In this document: positions 8,776-18,377 of the stretch, piece after piece
How the letters are laid out: every line of letters begins with the position of its first letter
How positions within the stretch are numbered: position 1 is the first letter of the stretch
Notes under the pieces: generated by a model
The model's database searches: none
Seen by the model: the letters and a program-made list of their open reading frames with translations, nothing else
What the model was told of the DNA's origin: nothing
Translations under genes and position numbers: made by a program
Source: Avrilella dinanensis
Lineage (GTDB): Bacteria; Bacteroidota; Bacteroidia; Flavobacteriales; Flavobacteriaceae
DNA length: 64,000 bases
Assembly: GCF_002807015.1 (NCBI RefSeq)
Contig: NZ_NIPO01000001.1
Coordinates: 1,800,417-1,864,416 of the forward strand
Direction of reading: 5' to 3'

Positions 8776-10173
8776 TTAATTTACGCCACCACCCAAAGAT
8801 TTATACAATTTTATTAATGCGAGATGCTTCGCCAACTGTGTATTTACAATACTCAATTCGGCAGAAAGCTGACTTTCTTTGGCGGTCAGCACTTCAATAT
8901 AACTCGCCATACCGTTGTTGAGTAGTTCTTCGGAATATTCTACTGCATCAGAATATGCCTTAAACTCTTTCTCTTTTAAAGACAATTTCTTTTCGTTTGA
9001 CTGAAAAGTGTCCATTGCATCGGATATTTCCTTAGATGCCAGCAATAACGTTTGCTGATAGCTGTACAAAGCTTTTTCCTGCTCAGACAAGCTTACTTCA
9101 TATTGTGTTCTTATCTGGCGTTTGTTGAAAATCGGCTGGGTCAATCCGCCCAACACATTTCCGAACAGCGAGCCTACATCAAAAATTTTGGAAAAATCAA
9201 CTGTCTGGAATCCGCCCGTTGCCGTGATATTTAACGTCGGAAAAAAGTTTGTCCGGGCCACATTAACCTGTTCAAAAACATTACGAAAAACCATTTCTGA
9301 AGCGATTACATCTGGTCGGTTAAACACATATTCCGTCGGTACTTCACGAACCAAATCTGTCGATATTTCGCCTGAATAAGTAGCCGACCTTTCTACTTCA
9401 GAAGGCATTTTTCCTAACAAAATATTGAACGCATTTTCCTTCAGCTTAATGCTGTTATTAATATCAATAAGCAACGATTGTGCACTGAGCCATTGGGCTT
9501 CAGCCTGTTTGACAGCTACTTCGGTAATCCGTCCTGATGATTTTAGTGCCTGATTGGTTTCAACGCTTTGTTCACGATTGGCGATGGTCGCTTCAGCAAT
9601 TTTTTTCTGTTCGTCCAATGCTAATAATTCAAAGTAAGTCGAAGCAACCATGGCAATCAGCTCGGTTTTCACTGCCTGATGAGCCGCAAGGGTTTGCAGA
9701 TAAGATGCCTCAGCCATATTTTTCTGACTGGTAATTTTTCCCCAGATGTCCGGTTCCCAGCCTACTGTCGCTGTCAAATCATATTGGTCAATATGCCGCC
9801 TTTGTCCTATCAGACTTCCCATCATGGTATTAGTTGAATTGACCGAATGAGAATAATTTGCCCCTACGTTCAAAGTTGGCAAATAGGCAGCTTTTCCTTG
9901 CATCAAATAGGCTTTGGATTGCTCAATATTCTGCAAAGCGATACGAATATCATTGTTATTGCTGAGAGCTGTCCGGATATGTTCCTGCAAATAACTGTCG
10001 GTCAGGAATTCCTGCCAGGCAACTTGTTTGGGTAAGCTGTCCACAAAAGTATCTGTCAGGAATCCGTTTGGTAACTCCGGTTTTTGATAACTTTTTGTAG
10101 CAACACACGACTGTAATCCTACAACAATTATCAGTAATAATATATATTTTGAAAACTTATAAAAACTATTCAT
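8776..10173 (-). CDS. RND efflux outer-membrane factor (NodT/OprM family lipoprotein)
   Basis: This 465-residue TolC-like channel forms the outer-membrane exit duct of a tripartite drug pump. A lipoprotein signal peptide ends in LQSC with Cys23. The body shows the two repeated coiled-coil/strand modules of the family, e.g. LRIALQNIEQSKA-type helices and FFPTLNITATGGF strands. It is the last gene of the adaptor-pump-channel operon, and its ATG overlaps the pump stop codon by 8 bp, implying translational coupling. I chose ATG 10173 rather than the TTG two codons upstream. Confidence 0.92.
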   Translation of the reverse strand: MNSFYKFSKYILLLIIVVGLQSCVATKSYQKPELPNGFLTDTFVDSLPKQVAWQEFLTDSYLQEHIRTALSNNNDIRIALQNIEQSKAYLMQGKAAYLPTLNVGANYSHSVNSTNTMMGSLIGQRRHIDQYDLTATVGWEPDIWGKITSQKNMAEASYLQTLAAHQAVKTELIAMVASTYFELLALDEQKKIAEATIANREQSVETNQALKSSGRITEVAVKQAEAQWLSAQSLLIDINNSIKLKENAFNILLGKMPSEVERSATYSGEISTDLVREVPTEYVFNRPDVIASEMVFRNVFEQVNVARTNFFPTLNITATGGFQTVDFSKIFDVGSLFGNVLGGLTQPIFNKRQIRTQYEVSLSEQEKALYSYQQTLLLASKEISDAMDTFQSNEKKLSLKEKEFKAYSDAVEYSEELLNNGMASYIEVLTAKESQLSAELSIVNTQLAKHLALIKLYKSLGGGVN

Positions 10174-13100
10174 TATCAACGGGTTGATTAAATTTGACAG
10201 GTTTAATTTTCTCTTGTAAATACTGGAATATCACATACAAAACCGGAATAACAAACACTCCGATAATAGTACCTGCCAATAATCCGAAAGCAGCACCAGT
10301 TCCGATTGAACGGTTACCAATAGAACCTACTCCTCCGGCAAAAACCAATGGCATTAATCCTAATATAAACGCAAATGATGTCATGAGGATAGGACGTAAT
10401 CTCGCCTTGGCTCCTTCAATAGCCGCTCTTGCGATGGTATCTCCCTGTTGGCGGCGTTGCAAAGCAAACTCTACAATCAGAATAGCATTTTTCGCCAATA
10501 ATCCTACTAGCATAACCAATGCAATCTGGAAATAGATGTTGTTTTCCAAACCTGCCAGATATTGGGCTAAGAATGCCCCCATTACTCCTGTCGGAACAGA
10601 AAGTAATACGGCGAACGGCAACATATAGCTTTCATATTGTGCAGCCAAAATGAAATATACAAAAACCAGACACAAAAAGAAAATCATTACGGTTTGCGAA
10701 CCTGCGTTGATTTCTTCACGAGTTAGTCCGGAAAAATCTATACTATAATTACGCGACAAACTGCTCGAAGCCACCTCCTGAATTGCCCGGATAGCATCGC
10801 CCGAAGAATACCCCGGACTTGGTGCACCCGAAATATTTGCCGACGTAAACAAATTGAAACGGTTTATCGACTGCGGACCGTAAACTCTTTGTAAATCTAC
10901 AAACTGACTCAATGGTGCCATCGCTCCGCTCGCTGTTCGTACAAACATACTGTTCAGGCTTCGCTGGTCGGTTCTGCTTTCGGGCGGCGATTGTAACATT
11001 ACCCGGTATTGTTTACCGAAACGGGTAAAATCTGACACATAATTTCCTCCGATATATCCCTGCAATGCAGAAAAAATATCCTGCACGGAAACTCCTGATT
11101 GCTTAGCCCGCACAACATCTAAAATAATTTCATACTGAGCATAAGATGTATCAAATGAAGTCTGAGCATACATGATTTCCGGTCTTTCAGTCAAAGCCTG
11201 AATATAATCATGAGCTACCTGGTCAAAATCTTTAATATCGCCACCACTGCGGTCTAACAATTTCATATCAAATCCGCCGGAAAAACCGAATCCCGGAATA
11301 CTTGGTGGCTGGAAAAATATCATTTTTGCCTCAGGAAAATCTTTATTTGCTATAGCAAACAGCTTTCCGATTACAGCATCTGTAGAAGTTTCTTCGGTGG
11401 TTCGTTCTTTAAAATCTTTCATCCGTACCATCATGAATCCGTAGTTGGACCCTGCTCCGGATATCAAACTTCGTCCGGAAATCACAGTAACAAATTCCAC
11501 GCCCGGAAGTTTTTCTGCTCTCGCCGAGAAATCTCTCTGCAGTTGATATACCCTATCCATTGATGCTCCTGAAGGCAACTCAATATTCCCCATGATAAAT
11601 CCTCTGTCTTCACTCGGTACAAAACCGGAAGGCATGGCTTTATTGGTCAAATAAATTGCTGCCATACAGCCTAAAAGAATTAACCCCGTAACCCATTTGT
11701 GACGGAAAAGGAATCCGAATGCCCGACCGTACTTTGCCGTCATTGCATTGAATGCGGTATTAAAACTATTAAAAAACTTTCTGAGTAATCCTTTTTGCTT
11801 TTGTTCATCTTCGTGATGAGGTTTCAGAAACAAAGCACACAATGCAGGGCTCAGCGTCAGTGCATTAACTGCCGAAATAGCAATCGCAACAATTAGTGTA
11901 ATCCCGAATTGCTTATAAAAAACTCCCGTCGGACCAGTAATAAACGTTACCGGAATAAATACCGCACACATTACTAAAGTAATGGATATAATCGCTCCGG
12001 ATATTTCACTCATCGCACTTTTAGATGCCGTCATGGCATCTTCGCCGGTTTTTTCCATTTTGGCGTGAATCGCCTCGACGACGACAATTGCATCGTCCAC
12101 AACAATACCGATTGCCAGGACTAATGCAAACAATGTCAGAAGGTTAATCGTAAACCCGAAAAGATTCAGGAAGAAAAAAGTTCCGATAATAGATACCGGC
12201 ACAGCAATAAGCGGAATCAATGTGGAGCGAAAGTCCTGCAAAAACACATATACTACTATAAAAACCAATATAAAGGCTTCGATAAGCGTGGTAACCACTT
12301 TGGATATGGACGCATCAAGGAATTCATTCGAGTCCATATTGATTCGGTATTTTATTCCTTCCGGTAAATTTTCGCCTATTATTACCAATTCATTTTTAAC
12401 CTCTTCAATAATTTCGCGGGCATTGGAACCAGGTGTTTGATATATTGCCATTGACACCGCTTGTTGCCCGTCCAATTCAGCACGCCCGGCGTAAGTTTGT
12501 GAGCCCAACTCAATGTCTGCTACATCTTTCAGCCTCAACACCTGACCATTTGCCAATGATTTGATTACAATATCTTCATATTGAGATTCGGTTTGATATT
12601 TACCGCTATAACGGATTATATACTGAAAAGCTTCTCCGGAATTTTCTCCCAACTGACCGGCAGCTGCTTCCAATGATTGTTCATTAATCGCTGCGGAAAC
12701 ATCAGCCGGAACCAATCCGTAGTTTGCCATTTTAACCGGGTCGAGCCATATTCTCATCGAGTAATTTCTCGCACCGAAAACATTAGCATCTCCTACTCCG
12801 TTGATACGTTTTATTTCCGGAATAACATTGATATTCAAATAATTCTGAATATAGGTATCATCATACAAATCACCATCAGCATAAAAAGAAAGGAACATCA
12901 ACGAACCTCCTTGTTGCTTGGTGGTTGTTACTCCTGAACGGGTTACTTCTCCCGGTAGTAAAGGTGTTGCTCTTGATACCCTGTTTTGCACGTTTACTGC
13001 AGCAATGTCGGGGTCAATTCCCTGTTTGAAAACCACTTGAATCGATGCTGAACCGTCATTACTTGCCGTGGAAGTGATATAATCCATTCCTTCTACCCCG

Positions 13101-13309
13101 TTGACCTGTTCTTCAATAGGAATAACGACACTGTTCAACACCGTTTGAGCATTCGCTCCCGGATAAGAAGCCGAAACCTGTACCGACGGCGGTGCAATAT
13201 CCGGATATTGTGTGACCGGTAATGTGCTTAACCCTAATATCCCCAAAATCACAATAATGATAGATATTACGGTAGATAAAACCGGACGTTCTATGAAAGT
13301 TTTAAGCAT
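10166..13309 (-). CDS. HAE-1 family RND multidrug efflux pump (AcrB/MexB-like)
   Basis: This 1047-residue inner-membrane proton-driven exporter has two halves, each with a large periplasmic loop and six membrane spans. The N-terminus FIERPVLSTVISIIIVILG and PVTQYPDIAPPSV are AcrB hallmarks. The proton relay region GIVVDDAIVVVE with paired Asp lies in TM4, and GFTINLLTLFALVLAIG precedes it. Length and the single-polypeptide trimer type match AcrB/MexB, not the heavy-metal type seen at 53631-57989. The periplasmic adaptor is encoded 10 bp upstream and the channel overlaps downstream. Substrates cannot be read from sequence; hydrophobic drugs, dyes or bile-like detergents are typical of the family. 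Confidence 0.95.
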   Translation of the reverse strand: MLKTFIERPVLSTVISIIIVILGILGLSTLPVTQYPDIAPPSVQVSASYPGANAQTVLNSVVIPIEEQVNGVEGMDYITSTASNDGSASIQVVFKQGIDPDIAAVNVQNRVSRATPLLPGEVTRSGVTTTKQQGGSLMFLSFYADGDLYDDTYIQNYLNINVIPEIKRINGVGDANVFGARNYSMRIWLDPVKMANYGLVPADVSAAINEQSLEAAAGQLGENSGEAFQYIIRYSGKYQTESQYEDIVIKSLANGQVLRLKDVADIELGSQTYAGRAELDGQQAVSMAIYQTPGSNAREIIEEVKNELVIIGENLPEGIKYRINMDSNEFLDASISKVVTTLIEAFILVFIVVYVFLQDFRSTLIPLIAVPVSIIGTFFFLNLFGFTINLLTLFALVLAIGIVVDDAIVVVEAIHAKMEKTGEDAMTASKSAMSEISGAIISITLVMCAVFIPVTFITGPTGVFYKQFGITLIVAIAISAVNALTLSPALCALFLKPHHEDEQKQKGLLRKFFNSFNTAFNAMTAKYGRAFGFLFRHKWVTGLILLGCMAAIYLTNKAMPSGFVPSEDRGFIMGNIELPSGASMDRVYQLQRDFSARAEKLPGVEFVTVISGRSLISGAGSNYGFMMVRMKDFKERTTEETSTDAVIGKLFAIANKDFPEAKMIFFQPPSIPGFGFSGGFDMKLLDRSGGDIKDFDQVAHDYIQALTERPEIMYAQTSFDTSYAQYEIILDVVRAKQSGVSVQDIFSALQGYIGGNYVSDFTRFGKQYRVMLQSPPESRTDQRSLNSMFVRTASGAMAPLSQFVDLQRVYGPQSINRFNLFTSANISGAPSPGYSSGDAIRAIQEVASSSLSRNYSIDFSGLTREEINAGSQTVMIFFLCLVFVYFILAAQYESYMLPFAVLLSVPTGVMGAFLAQYLAGLENNIYFQIALVMLVGLLAKNAILIVEFALQRRQQGDTIARAAIEGAKARLRPILMTSFAFILGLMPLVFAGGVGSIGNRSIGTGAAFGLLAGTIIGVFVIPVLYVIFQYLQEKIKPVKFNQPVDNE

Positions 13310-13319
13310 AATTCACTCT

Positions 13320-14471
13320 TTAAAATACCGGATTAATAGATTGTACTACCGAATCGAAATCGACTTTTTTAGGCTGAATAGCTGTTCTGTTTCTCAGCGT
13401 CCCCAAGCCGGTAATCACTACCTGCTCACCGGGTTCTATACCCTGATTCACTATCGCTGTGTTGTTTATCCTGTCCTGAATATCAACGATTGTGGAAACC
13501 ACGGTATCATTAACCACTTTATACACCAAAAACTTCCCTTGTTGTTCAAATGTGGCAACTGACGGAACAGCAACGGCATTGTCATAAACTCTTGGCAACA
13601 TGACCAAACCACTGTTTCCGTTGCTCAGCATATTGTCCGGATTCGGGAAAGAAGCTCTAAACTGAACTGTTCCGGTAGCCGGGTCTATCTGTCCGCTGAT
13701 GGTTTCTACTTTTCCTTCGTGCGGATAAACAGAACCGTCAGCCAAACGAAGTTTTACTGATGGAATATTCTTTATTTTTTCAGACAAACTTTTACCGTCC
13801 AGCTGATTAAGAAACTGAATATATTGTTTTTCATTCATCGTGAAATAAGCATAAACCATGCTTATGTCTGCCACGTTAGTAAGTGGTGTCTGGTCTGAAG
13901 GTCCAACCAAACTCCCTTCTCTGAATGCTATCCTACCAACAACTCCGTCAATCGGGCTGCGTACAATAGCATAATCCAGGTTGGCATTGGCATTCTGATA
14001 ATTGGCCTTCGCCTGTGCCAGTCCGCTTTTCGCTGAAGCCAGATTCGCTTTGGCAGTTTCCAGTTGAATACTGCTGATGATTCCTTTTTCTACCAATGGT
14101 TTTAGCTTATCTACCTCTACCTGAGCGACGTTTACATTCGACTCAGCAACAGCAATTCCTGACCTTGCAGCGTTGGCAGTTTCAGCAAAAGTGTTTGCCT
14201 CTAACTGAAACAAAGGCTGTCCTTTTTTTACTTTCTGTCCTTCATCGACATACACTTTCTGTACATAACCCTGAATTTTTGCCCGGACATCATTGTTGAT
14301 TTTCCCTTGAATATTTGCCGGAAAATCCTGATAACCGGTTACCGTTCTTGTCGCTACCTCAACCACTTCCAACTGAGGGGCAGGCGGAGCCGATGCTTGT
14401 TGCTTTTCTGCACACCCGACCATGGCGAATAAAGCGGAAACAAGCCCTAATTGCTGTATATATTTGTTCAT
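13320..14471 (-). CDS. RND efflux periplasmic adaptor (membrane fusion lipoprotein)
   Basis: This 383-residue adaptor links the AcrB-like pump to its outer-membrane channel. The signal peptide ends in AMVGC with lipidated Cys20. A lipoyl/hairpin core follows: the split lipoyl halves are QGYVQKVYVDEGQKVKKGQP and IVRSPIDGVVGRIAFREGS, separated by an alpha-helical hairpin rich in Ala/Lys/Gln. It is the first gene of the operon, with a 10-bp gap to the pump gene. A TAATTTTG box and a 10-bp inverted repeat lie in the region before the ATG, so this gene is where regulation of the pump is most likely exerted. Confidence 0.93.
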   Translation of the reverse strand: MNKYIQQLGLVSALFAMVGCAEKQQASAPPAPQLEVVEVATRTVTGYQDFPANIQGKINNDVRAKIQGYVQKVYVDEGQKVKKGQPLFQLEANTFAETANAARSGIAVAESNVNVAQVEVDKLKPLVEKGIISSIQLETAKANLASAKSGLAQAKANYQNANANLDYAIVRSPIDGVVGRIAFREGSLVGPSDQTPLTNVADISMVYAYFTMNEKQYIQFLNQLDGKSLSEKIKNIPSVKLRLADGSVYPHEGKVETISGQIDPATGTVQFRASFPNPDNMLSNGNSGLVMLPRVYDNAVAVPSVATFEQQGKFLVYKVVNDTVVSTIVDIQDRINNTAIVNQGIEPGEQVVITGLGTLRNRTAIQPKKVDFDSVVQSINPVF

Positions 14472-14488
14472 AAATTATTGGTTTTGTT

Positions 14489-14517
14489 TAAGAATATGCT
14501 CACCAAACATATTCTTA
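14489..14517. promoter_or_regulatory. Candidate operator (10-bp inverted repeat) of the efflux operon
   Basis: TAAGAATATG and CATATTCTTA form perfect 10-bp arms around a 9-bp centre. The site begins 18 bp before the adaptor ATG and lies just downstream of a TAATTTTG promoter box, a position where a dimeric repressor could block transcription. No TetR or MarR gene is adjacent, so the regulator is unknown. Confidence 0.55.
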
Positions 14518-14531
14518 TTTTACTTAACGGA

Positions 14532-14539
14532 CAAAATTA
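14532..14539 (-). promoter_or_regulatory. -7 promoter box of the efflux operon
   Basis: The minus strand reads TAATTTTG, matching TAnnTTTG, 61 nt before the adaptor ATG. Initiation would then fall just before the inverted repeat at 14489-14517. Confidence 0.5.
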
Positions 14540-14703
14540 ACCATTGCTAATGGGGAAAAATAAGTTCTTGTATTAATTTTTTCTTAATAAAGATAATCTA
14601 AAGACCTGTTTTTAGACATAGTGAATCGTTTATCATTCTGAAAGAGTAAAAACCCGAGTTTTCGAATTTTAGGCAGTTTATAAGTGCATTCACAAACCAA
14701 TAA

Positions 14704-14727
14704 AAAAACCGGCATTAACCGGTTTTT
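14704..14727 (-). terminator. Terminator of the M49 peptidase gene
   Basis: AAAAACCGG and CCGGTTTTT form a 9-bp stem around six bases, followed on the minus strand by a T run. It starts 9 bp beyond the peptidase stop codon. Confidence 0.87.
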
Positions 14728-14735
14728 ATTTCAAT

Positions 14736-16787
14736 TTAATTTTCCAAAGGCAGAAAACTGTAATTCTTAGAATAATACAGCATTTGTTCTGCAAAAGTCT
14801 GCGGATAGGTAACCACGATATCCACAATATTTCCGTCTTTGTCAGTCATCGGATAAAGCACCGGATTCACAAATCCTCTGTATGGTGGTGTATCGAATTT
14901 CTTATTTCTTTCTAATACTTCTCTATGTAATTCCTGGTCAACTTTTACCCCGTAATTTTCCACCAACAATTTTCCTGCTTCATAATCCCCTTCGGATTTA
15001 ATACGTTGCACTTCTCTGAGCAACTCCCCGAAAATCTCATGTAGCTTGTCATAATCATTAATTTTGAAATAGGTTTTTCCGTCTTTCTTAATCTTTTCAA
15101 TCACTTTTTCGTCCTGACCTTTTTCAAACGCCCACGCACTTACCCATTGTCTGTTTCGCATGTGTGCCTCCTCGATGTCATTTCCCGGTTCAATACGCAC
15201 CAACTGGGTCATCAAGCCATTTCGGATATAATCATTATAAGCGGCTTTTGCCATACTTTTCCAATCGTCAACCAAGCCTAAAGTCTGTATTTTTTCATTA
15301 TACAAGAAATACAAAGCCACCAAATCGGCACGTCCTTCCTCCAAAGTTGAAGCATAACTTTTCAACGTTTCTTTCGGTGTTCCCACACCCGGATTAAGTT
15401 TTCCGGATGCATGTCCTATCACTTCATGCAAAGCCGTGTGCAACTTATCGGCAATTTCGCCATATTTTTCAGTAAGCTGTACTTCCTCGTCATCAAAAGC
15501 AAATTCTTTCAGTTTTTCGCTTCCCCCGGTTTTGTTGTATGCTTCAATAATATTCCCCAACGAAACTGATTTTGAACCATGTTCAGCACGAATCCAGTCT
15601 GCATTAGGCAGATTGATACCGATTGGTGTCGATGGTGAACAATCGCCTGCTTCAGACGCTACCACTACGGTTTTATAGGAAATCCCGACCACATTTTCTT
15701 TTTTGTGCTTGTCCATCAACGGCGAATGGTCTTCAAACCATTGGGCATTTTCAGACACTACTTCCATTTTGGCAGACATATCAAAATCTTTGATTTGCAC
15801 CGTACTTTCAAAAGTTGCTTTATGCCCCAGCGGGTCGTTATACACCTCGATAAAACCATTGATATAATCAATATTTCCTTCTGTAGCGTTTACCCAGGCA
15901 ATGTTGTATTCGTCCCATTTTTCCAAGTCTCCAGTTTTGTAATAGTCAATCAACAGCTTGAGTGCATCAGCCTGAGCTCCATTTTCTGCTACCTCAACTG
16001 CTTTTTCCAGCCAATAAATCACTTTGTCGATAGCTGCACCATACATTCCGCCACTTTTCCACACTTTTTCCTCGATTTGTCCATTGGCATTACGAATCAG
16101 TTTACTGTTCAAACCCCAGGACAATGGTTTATCCGGGTTTGGATTTTGCTTGGCGGAATAAAAATCCTCCACATCTTTTGCCGTAATATTTTTGCCATAA
16201 AAATTTACCGCAGACCCCTGTACCAATCCTTTAGATTCATCGAGATTCACTTTTTTCGCATCAACATCGTTAAACAAAATTTCCACAATTGTTCCGTCCA
16301 AGCTGGTTTTAGTGGCTGCTAAAAGTTCTTCCAGATAAGTCTGAGAGAAATCCGGCTTGATTTTATCGTTGGAATAATGATGATGTATGCCGTTTGAAAA
16401 CCACACTCTTTTCAGGTATATTTCGAAGTTTTTCCAGTCTTCGGTGGTTTTGTCGCCGTCATATTTCTGGTAAATATTTTCCAGTGCCGCCCTGATTTTA
16501 AGGTTGTGTTTATAGTTTTGGTCCCAGAAAATATCCCGACCTGCATAGCCTGCTTCGGATAGATAATATACTAATTTTTTCTCTTTCAGGGTTAGTTTGT
16601 CCCAGCCTGGCACTTCATAATTAATTACCTGGATATCAGCAAATTTCTCTGTCTGAAATTCTACAGATTTTAAGCTATCCACTACTGCTTTCATATTGTC
16701 ATCGATTTGGGCGTTTTTTTTGTCTGAGCAAGAAGTAAAAGTCATTGCCCCCAGCAAAATCGCCAATGCTACTGATTTTTTATTCAT
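14736..16787 (-). CDS. Dipeptidyl-peptidase III-like zinc metallopeptidase (M49), lipoprotein
   Basis: This 683-residue zinc peptidase is predicted to remove dipeptides from peptide N-termini. The M49 signature HEVIGH lies near residues 451-456, and the second zinc/catalytic motif EEGRADLVAL follows near 480, in place of the usual EECRA. The N-terminus is a lipoprotein signal peptide ending TFTSC with Cys20, so it is placed in the periplasm or at the outer membrane. Bacteroidota homologues are often mislabelled dihydrofolate reductase; nothing here supports that. It is a single gene with a TATATTTG box upstream and a terminator downstream. Confidence 0.88.
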   Translation of the reverse strand: MNKKSVALAILLGAMTFTSCSDKKNAQIDDNMKAVVDSLKSVEFQTEKFADIQVINYEVPGWDKLTLKEKKLVYYLSEAGYAGRDIFWDQNYKHNLKIRAALENIYQKYDGDKTTEDWKNFEIYLKRVWFSNGIHHHYSNDKIKPDFSQTYLEELLAATKTSLDGTIVEILFNDVDAKKVNLDESKGLVQGSAVNFYGKNITAKDVEDFYSAKQNPNPDKPLSWGLNSKLIRNANGQIEEKVWKSGGMYGAAIDKVIYWLEKAVEVAENGAQADALKLLIDYYKTGDLEKWDEYNIAWVNATEGNIDYINGFIEVYNDPLGHKATFESTVQIKDFDMSAKMEVVSENAQWFEDHSPLMDKHKKENVVGISYKTVVVASEAGDCSPSTPIGINLPNADWIRAEHGSKSVSLGNIIEAYNKTGGSEKLKEFAFDDEEVQLTEKYGEIADKLHTALHEVIGHASGKLNPGVGTPKETLKSYASTLEEGRADLVALYFLYNEKIQTLGLVDDWKSMAKAAYNDYIRNGLMTQLVRIEPGNDIEEAHMRNRQWVSAWAFEKGQDEKVIEKIKKDGKTYFKINDYDKLHEIFGELLREVQRIKSEGDYEAGKLLVENYGVKVDQELHREVLERNKKFDTPPYRGFVNPVLYPMTDKDGNIVDIVVTYPQTFAEQMLYYSKNYSFLPLEN

Positions 16788-16817
16788 GATTATTATGCGT
16801 TTTCATTACTTATCAAA

Positions 16818-16825
16818 CAAATATA
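16818..16825 (-). promoter_or_regulatory. -7 promoter box of the M49 peptidase gene
   Basis: The minus strand reads TATATTTG, 30 nt before the ATG at 16787. No TTG is found at 19-20 bp spacing. Confidence 0.6.
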
Positions 16826-17113
16826 CAAAGAATTCGGCTAACTGATTCTTTTGAACTCGTTTTTGGTTTTTTAGCACAAAGTATCTACACCAATTATATT
16901 ACCCGTGAAAAAAGTATCCCAACATAAAGGCGTTAAAATGCTTTTCTTTCTTAAAAAAGTAATTACTTTGTGATTATAAAATTTTTATATGGAAATTCCT
17001 ATAATCAATATCTGTTTCCAGAAAAGGCTGAAAAAAGTCTTTCAAACAAATGCATCAGAGCAACGACGATAAATTGCTTATCGAAGATGTTTTGATGATG
17101 AAACTTATGTAGC
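16826..17113. other. Intergenic region between divergent genes
   Basis: No convincing gene is seen. Two short frames start at 16989 (27 codons) and 17050 (20 codons, ending 2 bases before the next ATG). The second could act as a leader peptide for the MutS-like gene, but neither resembles a known protein. Confidence 0.4.
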
Positions 17114-18376
17114 ATGAATAATCTGAAAGACCTGAATATCGAAAAAGAAATTTTGCCTTTGTTTGACCATTCGCTGAATGCGTTTGCAAAGAAAAAAATT
17201 CTGGATATTTTATCTAATCCGTTATCTTCGGTAGGAGAAATTACCCAACGCCAAAACATACTGAAAGGATTTGCCGAAAACCATAAAATCCTGAAAGATT
17301 ATTCCTATACTGTTTTGTTCGTGAATGAGGTTTATTTCTTTCTCAATAACGAAAAAATCGAAGATTTATCTCAAAAGAAATGGCGGTACAAACTATTCGC
17401 GTCCCGACAAGAGAAAACAAAATACCTCAGCAAATTCAATCAGCTTATTTTATTCTTTTTCCGGTTAGAATCGAGATATTTCACAAGGTTAAATTTAGAA
17501 TCTTTTCCTAAAGAATACAGTTCGAGCATTCAGCGTATTTTACATTTTTTATCTCTTTTTGAACTGTATAAATATGAATATATTATCCGTGAAAAAAGAT
17601 TACAAGACAAACACATTATCGAACTAACGAAAAAAGTCGCCAACCTTCAAAAAGAGGAATTAATTCAAACTTTTTGGGAAGATTTTTTTCTGTTTGAAGC
17701 CTATCTTTCTATTCATTTCAGCATACTGAATAATGATTTTTCATTTCCGAAATTTACTGACAACTCCATTAAATTATCCGATTTTTACCACCCGTTGCTG
17801 ACTAATCCTGTAAAAAATAATTTTGAAACCAACCGTCGTGTAATCGTAATGAATGGTCCGAATATGTCAGGAAAATCGACTTTTCTGAAAGCAGTAGCAC
17901 TCTGTGTGTATTTTGCTCATTTGGGAATCGGAATTCCGGCAACGACGGGTGAAATTCCGTTTTGTGATTATTTTTCCATAGAAATAAATCGGCGCGACAA
18001 CATCATGAATGGTTACAGTCATTTTATGACCGAAGTTTTACATCTCAAAAATGTGATTGAACAGGCATCTTCGGGCAAACGATGTTTTGCGGTCTTTGAT
18101 GAACTTTTTAACGGTACCAATGTCGAAGACGGTTTTGAAATTTGTAAAACAACTATCAACGGATTAAGCAAATTTGACAATTCGTTTTTCTTTATTTCCA
18201 CACACATTCAGGAATTAAAAAACGTCACCAACGAGCAAACGGCTAACTATTATATTGATTGCAAGTTAATTAACAACAATCCGACTTTCACTTATCAACT
18301 AAAAAAAGGCTGGTCTGACATCAAAGTGGGACGAATTTTGTTTGAAAAAGAAGGCTTGAATAAATTACTCGAATAA
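17114..18376 (+). CDS. MutS-like ABC-type ATPase without mismatch-binding domain
   Basis: This 420-residue protein keeps the core, clamp-like helices and ATPase of the MutS superfamily but lacks the N-terminal mismatch-recognition domain. Walker A is GPNMSGKST near residues 248-256, Walker B and D-loop residues are FAVFDELFNGTN, and the switch His appears in FISTH. Length is about half that of MutS. It lacks the C-terminal Smr nuclease domain of MutS2. A role in DNA structure recognition is expected, but the substrate is unknown. It is convergent with the AraC-type gene and separated from it by one base. Confidence 0.85.
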   Translation: MNNLKDLNIEKEILPLFDHSLNAFAKKKILDILSNPLSSVGEITQRQNILKGFAENHKILKDYSYTVLFVNEVYFFLNNEKIEDLSQKKWRYKLFASRQEKTKYLSKFNQLILFFFRLESRYFTRLNLESFPKEYSSSIQRILHFLSLFELYKYEYIIREKRLQDKHIIELTKKVANLQKEELIQTFWEDFFLFEAYLSIHFSILNNDFSFPKFTDNSIKLSDFYHPLLTNPVKNNFETNRRVIVMNGPNMSGKSTFLKAVALCVYFAHLGIGIPATTGEIPFCDYFSIEINRRDNIMNGYSHFMTEVLHLKNVIEQASSGKRCFAVFDELFNGTNVEDGFEICKTTINGLSKFDNSFFFISTHIQELKNVTNEQTANYYIDCKLINNNPTFTYQLKKGWSDIKVGRILFEKEGLNKLLE

Positions 18377-18377
18377 T

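Noticed and set aside
14736..16787. Dihydrofolate reductase, as such proteins are sometimes named
   Set aside because: No DHFR motif is present; HEVIGH and EEGRAD are M49 peptidase motifs and the length fits that family.
17005..17259. 84-codon minus-strand frame
   Set aside because: It lies antisense to the start of the MutS-like gene, shows no family pattern, and has composition of a shadow frame.
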